A stretch of DNA of 64,000 bases, from assembly GCF_005049235.1 (NCBI RefSeq), contig NZ_SUMD01000002.1, positions 124,001-188,000 of the forward strand, given 5' to 3'. Made by a program: the position numbers and the translations under genes. The notes beneath the pieces were generated by a model, which was not told where the DNA came from, did not search any database, and saw nothing but the letters and a program-made list of their open reading frames with translations. This stretch comes from Rhodococcus oryzae. GTDB taxonomy: Bacteria; Actinomycetota; Actinomycetes; Mycobacteriales; Mycobacteriaceae. Below, in pieces: positions 8,958-17,111 of the stretch; the stretch's first letter is position 1; every line of letters begins with the position of its first letter.

Positions 8958-10538
8958 TCAGCGCTTGGAACGCTGTTTGACCCGGGCCGTCAGCTCCTGG
9001 ACCTGGTCGTATACCTTCCGGCGTTCGGTCATCTCCTTGCGGATCTTCTTGTCCGCGTACATCACCGTGGTGTGATCGCGGCCGAAGGTCTGACCGATTT
9101 TCGGTAGCGAGAGGTCGGTCAGCTCGCGGCACAGGTACATCGCGATCTGTCGGGCCTGGGCGAGCGGGCGGGCCTTGCCGGGACCGCACAGGTCCTCGAT
9201 GCTGATGGTGAAGTACTCGGCGGTCACCGCCATGATGGTCGCCGCGTTGATCTCGAGACTCGTCGAATCCGGCATCAGGTCGCGGAGGACCACCTCGGCC
9301 AGGGTCAGGTCGAGCGGCTGCCGGTTCAGCGACGCGAACGCGGTGACGCGGATGAGCGCGCCCTCGAGTTCGCGGATGTTGCGCTCGATCCGGCTGGCGA
9401 TCAGCTCGAGGACGTCGTGCGGCACGTCGAGGCGGTCCATCCGCGCCTTCTTGCTGAGGATCGCGATGCGCGTCTCGAGCTCGGGCGGCTGGACATCGGT
9501 GATGAGGCCCCACTCGAACCGGGTCCGGAGTCGGTCTTCCAGGGTCGCCAGCTGCTTCGGCGGGCGGTCCGAGGACACAACGATCTGCTTGTTCGCGTTG
9601 TGGAGGGTGTTGAAGGTGTGGAAGAACTCCTCCTGGATACCCTCCTTGCCCTCGATGAATTGGATGTCATCGACGAGCAGCACATCGGTCTCGCGGTACC
9701 GGCGCTTGAAGGCGACCTTGCGGTCGTCACGGAGGCTGTTGATGAAGTCGTTGGTGAATTCCTCGGTGGAGACGTACTTGACCCGCATCCCGGGGAACAG
9801 CCGCTGCGCGTAGTGACCGGCGGCGTGCAGCAGGTGGGTCTTGCCCAGACCCGAGGCACCCCAGACGAACAGCGGGTTGTAGGCACGGGCGGGCGCCTCG
9901 GCGATGGCGACCGCGGCGGCGTGGGCAAACCGGTTCGACGCGCCGATGACAAAGGTGTCGAAGGTGTACTTCGCGTTCAGGCTGTTCCCGCCGGAGGCGG
10001 CGGGAGCGTCGGCGGGCGGCTTGGTGAAGTACGAGGGCCACGATTCGTTGACGCTTGCGATGGCCTCGCGGTCCTCGTCGAACTCCTCGTAGTCCAGCGT
10101 CTCGGAATCGGACGACTCGGACTCGGCCGCGCTGAGCCGCCGGCGGCGGAACGTCGGCACGCTGGGGGTGGACGGCTCGCCCGACGCCTCCTCGGCGACC
10201 GGTGGCGTCGGGGAGGCGGGTGCGACCGAAACCGATTCGACCGGGTCGGCCGACGGCGGCGCGATCCGGACACCGAGTCCTTCGACGCCCGCGGCGATGT
10301 GCCGGTTGAGTGCCTGCAGGATCGGTTCGCGCAGGTCGCGCTCGATCGCCTCCTGGACGAAGGACGACGGGACCGAGAGCAACGCGAATCCCTGTGCCAG
10401 GGTCAGCGGACGCACCAGCGCCAGCATGGCCTTCTGCGCCTTGGTCAGCTGCGGCCCGCCTTCGGGGGGTTCATCCGACGTCAACTCGGTGAGCACATCC
10501 ACCCAGACCTGTTCCAGGGTGATTGCTTCCTCGGTCAA
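8958..10538 (-). CDS. dnaA: Chromosomal replication initiator DnaA
   Basis: AAA+ initiator that binds DnaA boxes and melts oriC. A short N-terminal helicase-interaction domain is followed by an acidic linker of about 100 residues. The AAA+ domain has [13 protein letters not shown] (Walker A) and [14 protein letters not shown] (Walker B), and C-terminal domain IV carries the DnaA signature [15 protein letters not shown]. The start is inferred as TTG at 10538 (TTG ACC GAG GAA), giving 526 residues: GGGAGG lies 6 bases upstream and M. tuberculosis dnaA also starts TTG-ACC-GAT. The ATG at 10574 and the upstream open frame lack a ribosome site. Perfect DnaA boxes upstream suggest autoregulation. 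Confidence 0.96.
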   Translation of the reverse strand: MTEEAITLEQVWVDVLTELTSDEPPEGGPQLTKAQKAMLALVRPLTLAQGFALLSVPSSFVQEAIERDLREPILQALNRHIAAGVEGLGVRIAPPSADPVESVSVAPASPTPPVAEEASGEPSTPSVPTFRRRRLSAAESESSDSETLDYEEFDEDREAIASVNESWPSYFTKPPADAPAASGGNSLNAKYTFDTFVIGASNRFAHAAAVAIAEAPARAYNPLFVWGASGLGKTHLLHAAGHYAQRLFPGMRVKYVSTEEFTNDFINSLRDDRKVAFKRRYRETDVLLVDDIQFIEGKEGIQEEFFHTFNTLHNANKQIVVSSDRPPKQLATLEDRLRTRFEWGLITDVQPPELETRIAILSKKARMDRLDVPHDVLELIASRIERNIRELEGALIRVTAFASLNRQPLDLTLAEVVLRDLMPDSTSLEINAATIMAVTAEYFTISIEDLCGPGKARPLAQARQIAMYLCRELTDLSLPKIGQTFGRDHTTVMYADKKIRKEMTERRKVYDQVQELTARVKQRSKR

Positions 10539-10542
10539 CTCG

Positions 10543-10569
10543 TCCCTCCCCACATCGGTGTGGGAGGGA
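10543..10569 (-). promoter_or_regulatory. Hairpin that can mask the dnaA ribosome-binding site
   Basis: On the minus strand TCCCTCCCACA and TGTGGGGAGGGA face each other across a 4-base loop, with one bulged G. The second arm contains the GGGGAGGGA Shine-Dalgarno sequence, and the stem ends 4 bases before the TTG start. When folded it would hide the site, so initiation of dnaA translation may be limited by mRNA structure. Pairing is seen in the sequence; function is inferred. Confidence 0.5.
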
Positions 10570-10672
10570 GACATACAGGGCTCATCACGATGTTGGCCGA
10601 GCTCTCCCACCCTGGGGATAACTTCCCCGCACAGAGATACGAATATGCCACCTGATCTGTAATTCCACACAA

Positions 10673-10692
10673 TTATCCACAGATGTGGATAA
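10673..10692. promoter_or_regulatory. Inverted pair of perfect DnaA boxes upstream of dnaA
   Basis: TTATCCACA (10673-10681) and TGTGGATAA (10684-10692) are perfect boxes in opposite orientation, two bases apart. They lie 135-155 bases upstream of the dnaA start, in the probable promoter/leader zone. Binding of DnaA here would repress or tune dnaA, as known in other bacteria. Confidence 0.85.
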
Positions 10693-10954
10693 AGCACAGG
10701 GCTGTGAGTAGAGGCCGCCCCTTGCGCGGTTGATCTTGAACTGCACGTACCTCACCTGCGACGATGGCCGCGGTCGGCCGATCCTGTCGTTCGGCCGAGG
10801 GGCGGTGTCCGGGCCGATTCGCGGATTCGTGCGTGTTAGTTGGCTTACAGGGCCGGGCCGCGGTGGTTGCGGTTCGGGCGGGCGGGTCGACGGCACACTC
10901 GGCGGTCGAACACAAGCATCCTCGGGGGCGTGGCGTGTCCCTGGGCGTCCGGGT

Positions 10955-10983
10955 TTGACCTTGCGTCCGGCGCTGCGTACCCT
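10955..10983 (+). promoter_or_regulatory. Probable rpmH operon promoter
   Basis: TTGACC (10955-10960), a 17-base spacer and TACCCT (10978-10983) form a good housekeeping-type promoter pointing to rpmH. The start of transcription would be near 10990, leaving a leader of about 140 bases. Confidence 0.65.
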
Positions 10984-11130
10984 CGTACAGTCACCCGAAG
11001 TCGAGGTGGCGGTTGCCTGCTGGCCATCTCGGTCTGCTGGTCATCCGCCGGGATTTCGTCGCCGGGGACCACCAAATTTCAGTTACAGATGGCGTCGAAC
11101 GGCGCCGATTATCTATGAGGAGTGTTCACC

Positions 11131-11274
11131 GTGGCCAAGGGCAAGCGGACGTTCCAGCCGAACAACCGACGCCGCGCGCGTGTTCACGGCTTCCGTCTCC
11201 GTATGCGTACCCGTGCCGGGCGCGCCATCGTTTCTGCGCGTCGCCAAAAGGGCCGCGCTACCCTCACCGCCTGA
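11131..11274 (+). CDS. rpmH: 50S ribosomal protein L34
   Basis: 47-residue basic ribosomal protein beginning [20 protein letters not shown] and ending GRATLTA, an unmistakable L34. It starts at GTG with AGGAG about 11 bases upstream. It heads the rpmH-rnpA-yidD-yidC-khpB run. Confidence 0.97.
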   Translation: MAKGKRTFQPNNRRRARVHGFRLRMRTRAGRAIVSARRQKGRATLTA

Positions 11275-11295
11275 TCCAGACTTCGGGAGCTCGGG

Positions 11296-11673
11296 GTGCT
11301 ACCTGAGCCGCACCGGTTGCGTCGGAAGGCGGACTTCGCGTCCACCGTTCGGCGAGGTCAGCGGGCGGCCCGGCGAGATGTGGTTGTCCACGCTCTCGCC
11401 GGGGCGAATGCTGACGCACTGGTGAGTGACCCGGGTCCGCGATTCGGACTGGTGGTAAGCAAGGCTGTCGGGCCGGCGGTGATTCGACATCGAGTCGCAC
11501 GCCGGCTTCGTCATATCTGTGCGGGCCTCGTGCACGAGATGCCCGAGGGTGTCAACGTGGTGATCCGTGCGCTTCCCGGCGCCGCGACCGCGTCCTCCGC
11601 GGACCTGGACCGGCAGTTGAGGTCCGGTCTTCGTAAACTCAACCTTCTTGTCAGCGTGGGTAATTCGGTATGA
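11296..11673 (+). CDS. rnpA: Ribonuclease P protein component
   Basis: 125-residue protein subunit of RNase P, which matures tRNA 5' ends with the RNA subunit. The family signature is present as [25 protein letters not shown], matching the conserved basic RNR-type helix. GTG start at 11296, preceded by GGGAG. Its stop overlaps the yidD start by four bases (ATGA). Confidence 0.94.
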   Translation: MLPEPHRLRRKADFASTVRRGQRAARRDVVVHALAGANADALVSDPGPRFGLVVSKAVGPAVIRHRVARRLRHICAGLVHEMPEGVNVVIRALPGAATASSADLDRQLRSGLRKLNLLVSVGNSV

Positions 11674-12047
11674 CCGAAGCTTCTGGTGGCCCCCCGTCCT
11701 GGTGGACGGCGGTGCGGCGTGCCCCCGCGCGAACACTCATCTTCGTCATCGAGCTGTATCGCAGCTATGTGTCGCCCCTGCGCCTGCCGACCTGCCGGTT
11801 CACCCCCACCTGCAGCGAGTACGCGGTCGACGCCCTGCGTGAGCGCGGAGTCGTGATCGGCCTCGGACTGACCACGGTGCGCCTTCTCAAATGCGCGCCC
11901 TGGCACCCTGGAGGCTGGGATCCTGTTCCGTCGCGCAGGCCCCGTCGTGAGGAAACCCTTGCGACCGTCGGTGCCGCGCGATCCGGTAGAGATACTGGCA
12001 AGCAACCCCACTGTCTGATCGAAGTGGACGAACAGAGGAGTACATAG
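11670..12047 (+). CDS. yidD: Membrane protein insertion efficiency factor YidD
   Basis: 125 residues. A short amphipathic membrane-associated segment [18 protein letters not shown] precedes the conserved [15 protein letters not shown] and [16 protein letters not shown] motifs of the YidD family. These proteins assist YidC in inner-membrane protein insertion. It overlaps rnpA by four bases, which implies coupled translation. The C-terminal 35 residues are not conserved. Confidence 0.93.
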   Translation: MTEASGGPPSWWTAVRRAPARTLIFVIELYRSYVSPLRLPTCRFTPTCSEYAVDALRERGVVIGLGLTTVRLLKCAPWHPGGWDPVPSRRPRREETLATVGAARSGRDTGKQPHCLIEVDEQRST

Positions 12048-12051
12048 AGCC

Positions 12052-13134
12052 GTGCTCGACTTCATCTACTATCCGGTGTCCGGGATCCTGTGGGTCTGGC
12101 ACAAGGTGTTCGGCGCGATCCCGTTCCTGGGGCCGAACAGCGGCATCACGTGGGCGCTGTCCGTCATGTTCCTCGTGTTCACGCTGCGTGCCATTCTGTA
12201 CAAGCCCTTCGTCAAGCAGGTGCGCACCACCCGCCAGATGCAGGAGCTGCAGCCCCAGATCAAGGCGCTGCAGAAGAAGTACTCCAAGGATCGCCAGCGG
12301 ATGGCGCTGGAGATGCAGAAACTGCAGAAGGAACACGGCTTCAACCCGATCATGGGTTGCCTTCCGGTACTGCTACAGGCCCCCGTCTTCATCGGCCTGT
12401 TCCACGTGCTCCGTTCGTTCAACCGCACCGGCACCGGCTACGGCCAGCTCGGCATGTCGGTGGAGGAGAACGCCAACACCGCGAACTACTTCTTCAGCCC
12501 CGCAGACGTCCAGTCGTTCCTCGAGGCCCGACTGTTCGGCGCGCCGATCTCGGTGGCCATCACCACGCCCCAGGCACAGCTCGAGACGTTCGGTCAGTAC
12601 GGCACCGTCCCGACCGTGCTCAACATCGCGGCCGTCGCGATCCCGCTGATGGTGATCGCGTCCATCGCCACGCACTTCAACTCGCGTGCCTCGGTTGCCC
12701 GGCAGAGCGAGGCCGCCGCGGCCAACCCGCAGTCCGCGATCATGAACAAGCTTGCGCTGTGGGTCTTCCCGCTCGGTGTGCTCGTCGGTGGTCCGTTCCT
12801 GATGATCGCCATCCTGCTGTACTGGGTGGCCAACAACATCTGGACCTACGCGCAGCAGCACTTGGTCTTCCGTCGCATCGATGCGGAGGAAGAGGAGAAG
12901 AAGAAGGCAGCGCTCGAACGTCGCGCCGACAACGCACCGAAGCCCGGTGCACGACCGGACCAGGCGAAGAAGCGTAAGTCCGCGACCGTGGCCGAGTCCT
13001 CCCCCGACACCGAGCCGGCAGATGAGGCCGACGCGGGTAGCGGTACCGCCGCGGCCCCCGGCCAGGCCCCGAAGCCGGGGGCGCGCCCGCAAGGAAATCG
13101 CGGCAAGACCACCAAGCCCAAGCGCAAGCGCTGA
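12052..13134 (+). CDS. yidC: Membrane protein insertase YidC/Oxa1
   Basis: 360-residue polytopic insertase for inner-membrane proteins. An N-terminal transmembrane helix ([20 protein letters not shown]) precedes the cytoplasmic hairpin rich in Lys/Gln and the conserved [21 protein letters not shown] core. Further helices follow around residues 200-260. The last 90 residues form a long basic Lys/Pro/Ala tail, common in actinobacterial homologues and probably ribosome-facing. The GTG start follows GAGGAG by about 12 bases. Confidence 0.95.
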   Translation: MLDFIYYPVSGILWVWHKVFGAIPFLGPNSGITWALSVMFLVFTLRAILYKPFVKQVRTTRQMQELQPQIKALQKKYSKDRQRMALEMQKLQKEHGFNPIMGCLPVLLQAPVFIGLFHVLRSFNRTGTGYGQLGMSVEENANTANYFFSPADVQSFLEARLFGAPISVAITTPQAQLETFGQYGTVPTVLNIAAVAIPLMVIASIATHFNSRASVARQSEAAAANPQSAIMNKLALWVFPLGVLVGGPFLMIAILLYWVANNIWTYAQQHLVFRRIDAEEEEKKKAALERRADNAPKPGARPDQAKKRKSATVAESSPDTEPADEADAGSGTAAAPGQAPKPGARPQGNRGKTTKPKRKR

Positions 13135-13154
13135 TTCAAGGAAAGTAGACGACG

Positions 13155-13736
13155 ATGGCGAATGATCCGGAAATCGGACAGGACGGGGTAGACGAGGTCG
13201 TGTCGGACGTGGTGGTCGAGACCGAGCGCGAGGTCGTGGAGCCCGAGGTCGTGGAGTCGGAGGCAGTCGATGCCGAGGACGAGCTGATCGAGGAGGGCGA
13301 GATCGCGGGTGACTACCTCGAGCAGCTGCTCGATGTCCTCGATTTCGATGGCGACATCGATCTCGACGTCGAGGGTGACCGCGCGATGGTCAGCATCGAC
13401 GGCGGTGACGACCTGTCGAAGCTGGTGGGCCGCAAGGGTGAGGTCCTCGACGCACTGCAGGAACTGACCCGCCTTGCTGTGCAGCAGGTGACCGGCGAGC
13501 GCAGCCGGCTGATGCTCGACATCGCGGGTTGGCGTGCGGGCCGTCGGACCGAGCTCAGCGAGATCGGCGTCGCGGCGGCGAAGCGGGTGCTGGAGTCGGG
13601 CGAGCCGGAGTCGCTGACGCCGATGACCCCCTTCGAGCGCAAGATCGTGCACGACGCCGTCGCCAAGATCGACGGCGTCTCCAGCGAGAGCGAGGGCGCC
13701 GAGCCCTCGCGCCGTGTGGTCGTTCTCAAGGATTGA
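13155..13736 (+). CDS. khpB: RNA-binding protein KhpB (Jag), KH and R3H domains
   Basis: 193 residues. After a strongly acidic N-terminal stretch of about 50 residues there is a KH domain with the GRKG loop (LSKLVGRKGEVLDALQEL). A C-terminal R3H domain follows with FERKIVHDAVAKI, which has the Arg-x3-His motif. It is homologous to M. tuberculosis Rv3920c. KhpB proteins bind RNA and influence cell-wall growth. ATG with AAGGAAAG upstream; last gene before a terminator. Confidence 0.93.
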   Translation: MANDPEIGQDGVDEVVSDVVVETEREVVEPEVVESEAVDAEDELIEEGEIAGDYLEQLLDVLDFDGDIDLDVEGDRAMVSIDGGDDLSKLVGRKGEVLDALQELTRLAVQQVTGERSRLMLDIAGWRAGRRTELSEIGVAAAKRVLESGEPESLTPMTPFERKIVHDAVAKIDGVSSESEGAEPSRRVVVLKD

Positions 13737-13768
13737 TCGGTCCGCATCGATGGATGTGGCCTGACGTT

Positions 13769-13800
13769 GATGGGTCCCCGCTTCCGAGCGGGGGCCCATC
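13769..13800 (+). terminator. Terminator after khpB
   Basis: GATGGGTCCCCGC (13769-13781) pairs with GCGGGGGCCCATC (13788-13800), a 13-bp stem with one G-U pair and a 6-base loop, followed by GTCGTTTCCC. It ends the rpmH operon. Confidence 0.8.
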
Positions 13801-13843
13801 GTCGTTTCCCGGCCTCCAGGTGCGGGCTGAGCGCCCGAATTCC

Positions 13844-14257
13844 CTAGGGTGCCACCGGATTATCATCCGGGACGGCGGGCGGCATACCGGACCCGTAGGG
13901 ATCGAGAATCGCGGCGACGTGCTTCCCCCACCGCTCGTGCGCAGACTGGCGCGTCATCCCCGTCGCGCGCCCGATGGTGGCCCACGTCGCCCCGCAGCGC
14001 CGCAGGCTCATCACCGTCTCGACGGAATCGATCCCGGCGCCCAACTGGATGCGGAGACAGGCGAGTTGCCACGCGAGTTGCCTCTCGGCGGGGATGTCGG
14101 TCCCCTCCTCCGCCAGCCACTCGTCGGATCCGGGAAGAGGACCGGTCCCCACGATGAGGTCGGCCTGGTGACCGGCCTCCAGGACGCCGGCTGCGACCAC
14201 CGCCTCGGAGGCGCCCCCGACGTCTGCCGTGACTGCCCTGTCGATGAGATCGCTCAT
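13844..14257 (-). CDS. Small helix-turn-helix protein of unknown role
   Basis: 137 residues. The C-terminal half holds a recognisable helix-turn-helix, LRRCGATWATIGRATGMTRQSAHERWG, of the kind seen in small actinobacterial DNA-binding proteins related to sigma region 4. The N-terminal half is acidic and unassigned. The ATG at 14257 has GGAAGG about 9 bases upstream. A 23-bp perfect palindrome lies just upstream over the probable promoter, so the protein is likely autoregulated. It has no counterpart at this position in M. tuberculosis and sits at the edge of the parS-rich region; a link to segregation is speculation. Confidence 0.65.
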   Translation of the reverse strand: MSDLIDRAVTADVGGASEAVVAAGVLEAGHQADLIVGTGPLPGSDEWLAEEGTDIPAERQLAWQLACLRIQLGAGIDSVETVMSLRRCGATWATIGRATGMTRQSAHERWGKHVAAILDPYGSGMPPAVPDDNPVAP

Positions 14258-14285
14258 CCGTTTTCGCCTTCCAGAGCGGGTACCT

Positions 14286-14308
14286 GATGTCAGGATGATC
14301 CTGACATC
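14286..14308. promoter_or_regulatory. Perfect palindromic operator over the HTH gene promoter
   Basis: GATGTCAGGAT (14286-14296), one central G, then ATCCTGACATC (14298-14308). On the minus strand TTGACA lies 18 bases before CAGGAT, which is part of the palindrome, so the site would cover the -10 element. A related half site, CCTGACGTC, follows at 14334-14342. Confidence 0.7.
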
Positions 14309-14680
14309 GGCGACTGCTGCTTGTCAAGATCTACCTGACGTCATTGCGAGCTTCGGGTGGCGCGCCCGTCGTGCACCAACCGGCGGTGGGCAATGATTCG
14401 GCTCGCGCGGTCGATTTTTCGGGTTCCATCCCACGTCTCGGCCACCACGGCCCTTTCGTCACGCTGACGAATCTCGTCACGGCGGTACCGTTCGCCCCTT
14501 CTCCCCCGCCGGGCATTCCGGGCCCGTTCGGTGCTGATCCGATCCTCGGCGAGGGTCGCTCCGGTGACGCCGTGTCGGTGTCCTGCGGGGCGGGCCGGTG
14601 CACCCTTCGCCCCTCGATGCGGGTGGACGATCGTCTGGTCATTCGGTCTGACGGACCCCGCGAGTAGGAGGTGCCACAAG

Positions 14681-14689
14681 TTATCCACA
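14681..14689. promoter_or_regulatory. Isolated perfect DnaA box in the parS region
   Basis: TTATCCACA at 14681-14689 matches the consensus exactly and lies about 6 kb from oriC among the parS sites. Confidence 0.6.
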
Positions 14690-14828
14690 CTCGGTGGATC
14701 AATCTGTTGGTGGATTGCGTTCCCCGTGGTCCGGGGCTCGCCGCGGATCGGTTGCGCGGCGATGAGTCGGGCCGTCGCAGTCCTTTCCGCGCACCGAGGA
14801 TGTCGTGATCCGCGGCCGGATCGCCGAC

Positions 14829-14844
14829 CGTTTCACGTGAAACG
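14829..14844. other. parS site 1
   Basis: CGTTTCACGTGAAACG: inner 14 bases identical to the parS consensus TGTTTCACGTGAAACA, perfectly palindromic. Confidence 0.88.
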
Positions 14845-14891
14845 CGAGGGTGGCAAATCGGGCTTGCGCCGCGCGTTGGTTCGGCAGCGGA

Positions 14892-14906
14892 CCCCTCCCC
14901 TCCCCC
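14892..14906. repeat. C-rich tract, copy 1
   Basis: CCCCTCCCCTCCCCC; an identical copy lies at 16828-16842 and a shorter one (TCCCCTCCCCC) at 15041-15051. The opposite strand has three G-runs. Confidence 0.6.
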
Positions 14907-15437
14907 ACCGGGAGGCCGGGCTCCGGCTCCCCGGGGCCCGACGTGTCGGGACCGCCGCCGGGCGGCCCGGTTCTCTCGCTCGGCCATCCCTTGGCCCCGG
15001 GATCGACGGGACACGTGCGGCTGCCGGCCGCGGGAAGCACTCCCCTCCCCCGCGCCGCGGGAACAGCTGTGTCGTCCGCAGTGCCGATCGGTCGCGCCCG
15101 ATGGGAGCCGCCCAGTCGGCGATCGACTCTGCCTCGTGCCCGGGACTGGTCGGGATGGAATCCTCACCGGTCCCGATCGGCGATGCGGAGTACGTAACTC
15201 CGCGAGGTGAGGGCCGGACCGAAGGGCTGGATCGGGGGCGGCGGAGCGCGCGTCGGTCTCGGTCAGAATGCGGCATCGGGCATTCGGCGCGATTCCTGGT
15301 TGCCAGGCAGCTGCCCCACAAGGCGACATTGCTGTGTGGGTCCAATTCGCCTGCCGGCGTGCTCGTTCCCGACCCTGCGTGTGTCCGGGTGACGGAATAC
15401 GGACAAGACGTGGGTCCGGCGGAGATCTTGATTGCTC

Positions 15438-15453
15438 GGGTTCACGTGAAACA
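15438..15453. other. parS-like site 2
   Basis: GGGTTCACGTGAAACA: two mismatches to consensus, both in the left arm. Reverse complement is TGTTTCACGTGAACCC. Confidence 0.75.
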
Positions 15454-15668
15454 TCGAGATCGAACCCGTGAGTCAGATGGTGCGGGAGGCGGGCGTCGAT
15501 CGCGGATCCAGGCCTGATGTGGTGACGCCGCGCGACGAACCGAGACGGGTGTCCCCCCGCCGCGCCTCTTCACCGGAGCGGCCAGTCGGCGGACGGTCGG
15601 TCGAGGTGACCTCCGCGCGGGCGTCCGGCGCCGGGACGTCGCCGATCCCGCGCCAGGCGCGCGGCGGA

Positions 15669-15684
15669 TGTTTCACGTGAATCC
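15669..15684. other. parS-like site 3
   Basis: TGTTTCACGTGAATCC: left arm and centre perfect, two mismatches in the right arm. Confidence 0.8.
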
Positions 15685-15975
15685 CTCCGCCCCGATTCGG
15701 ACCACGAACGAGCTGCGTCCCGCGCGGCGAACGACGGGCGATCCGCGCACGATGGCGACTGCCGATCGTCGAATGGCCCGACCACTGCGGTGCGCGTTGA
15801 CCGAGCGCCCGGCACGTGCGCGTCGTCGACGGCACCCGGCGAAACCGGGGCGGGGCGTCTACTGATGTGATCACCCTCGTCGCGCCCGGGCGGCGGATCG
15901 TGGCGATCGAGAAATCGGGAGCAGCGTGGATGTTCGCCCGACCCGAAGCGACTGGTGTTCTGGCGACCGGCCCGA

Positions 15976-15991
15976 TGTTTCACGTGAATCC
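15976..15991. other. parS-like site 4
   Basis: TGTTTCACGTGAATCC, identical to the site at 15669. Confidence 0.8.
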
Positions 15992-16255
15992 GCGCACGAC
16001 CGGCCTGCCTCGGTCGTTCGGTTGCGGGCGCTACCGGGTTCCGGACGCTCGGATTCGTCCCAGCCGGTCCTCCATGCCCGGGGCGCCTGATCTCCCGGCA
16101 GATCGCGTCGGCAACTGCTGCCGGGAGATTGGATGGAATCCCGCACGCTTCGCAGCCGCGAAGTCGAGGTTCGGCTGAGCTGCAGTCGTTGACCTCACGT
16201 GGGCCGGCCGTCGGGCGGGCGGCGTCCCTAAACGCCCCCTGTCGCGGCATCCGGA

Positions 16256-16271
16256 AGTTTCACGTGAATCC
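16256..16271. other. parS-like site 5
   Basis: AGTTTCACGTGAATCC: differs from the 15669 site only at the first base; three mismatches to consensus. Confidence 0.7.
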
Positions 16272-16430
16272 ACCGACGGGTCGGAATCCTCCCCGGCCGA
16301 GGGGCGAAGTGTGGTGCGAGAGGCCGGACAGTGTCGCCGCTACTCGGGTGGGCCCGAGGCATCCACCCGAGGCGAGGCATCCAGGTGGTCGTGCGCGGAT
16401 AGCGTGACGGGCGCCCGGCCGAGGCGATCC

Positions 16431-16446
16431 GGATTCACGTGAAACA
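16431..16446. other. parS-like site 6
   Basis: GGATTCACGTGAAACA: the exact reverse complement of the sites at 15669 and 15976. Confidence 0.78.
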
Positions 16447-16827
16447 TTCGAACCGTCCAGCGGAGTGGAACCGAGAACACGAACCGCCCCGCTCCCCCAA
16501 GTCGCTCGAACGCCGCCACATCGATCGCCGGGATGCGATCAGCGCTCGTGTCCGCCACTCGAACCGCGATCGGTTCGAGCACGCATCCGCGCTTCTGCCC
16601 CGTACTCGACCGCCAGGGGGGGCGCGCGAGACGCCCCGGCCCGTCCGCCCCGTGCCGGTGCCCGGCGCCGTCCGCCCAACCCCACGCGGAACCCGATTCC
16701 GGGTCCGCGTGTGGTTCTGCCCTCTTGGAGGATCTGGGAAGCCACTCTCCTAGCCGCGGTGTCGGCGTCGATCCCGCCGGGGCGAGATGACCTCAGTCGC
16801 GTGATCGTCTGCGAGCGGGCCAGGTCG

Positions 16828-16842
16828 CCCCTCCCCTCCCCC
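16828..16842. repeat. C-rich tract, copy 2
   Basis: CCCCTCCCCTCCCCC, identical to 14892-14906. Confidence 0.6.
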
Positions 16843-17095
16843 GGTCTCCGGGCGGGCCGATCCTCGGCGTCTTCCCCGCGAATCCCGCCCGGGGTGGCCG
16901 TGTGCCCATCGGCGGTGCCGGTTCCGGGGCGCAGTGGGGCTGTCGTCCGAATCCCAATTCGGCGCCGCGCTGACATCCGGACGGACCTGAGTGACGCACT
17001 CCCCGCTTCCGGCGGCGCGTAATCCGGCCTTCGCGCCCGATGCGGTGCAGAATCACATCGTCAGGGTTTGGGGAATCGCGGGCATCACGGGAGGA

Positions 17096-17111
17096 TGTTT
17101 CACGTGGAACA
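17096..17111. other. parS site 7, at the rsmG start
   Basis: TGTTTCACGTGGAACA: one mismatch to consensus. It covers the two candidate start codons of rsmG. Confidence 0.85.

Larger units (their letters stand above)
10539..11130. other. dnaA-rpmH divergent intergenic region
   Basis: 592 bases between divergent dnaA and rpmH. It holds the dnaA leader with its hairpin and paired DnaA boxes, and the rpmH promoter with a leader of about 140 bases. I see no gene in it. Confidence 0.8.
14345..17094. other. parS-rich, gene-poor region (candidate centromere)
   Basis: About 2.7 kb in which long reading frames exist on several frames of both strands but give low-complexity Arg/Pro/Ser/Gly chains with no recognisable domain. 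They cross the parS sites, which appear in translation as FHVNP or FHVKR. Contents are six parS-like sites, a perfect DnaA box, and repeated C-rich tracts. I read it as a non-coding segregation region loaded by ParB from rsmG/parA outward. Confidence 0.7.

Noticed and set aside
10730-11425. Plus-strand frame spanning the rpmH promoter, rpmH and rnpA start
   Set aside because: Out of frame with two certain genes and covers the promoter.
14531-15517. Long plus-strand reading frame in the parS region
   Set aside because: Low-complexity translation, no ribosome site, crosses parS sites, and an equally long frame exists on the other strand.
15570-16250. Minus-strand reading frame of about 220 codons in the parS region
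   Set aside because: Runs through two parS-like sites, no domain, no start signal; composition typical of chance frames.
16465-17022. Plus-strand reading frame before rsmG
   Set aside because: Arg/Pro/Ser-rich chance frame without ribosome site or family likeness.
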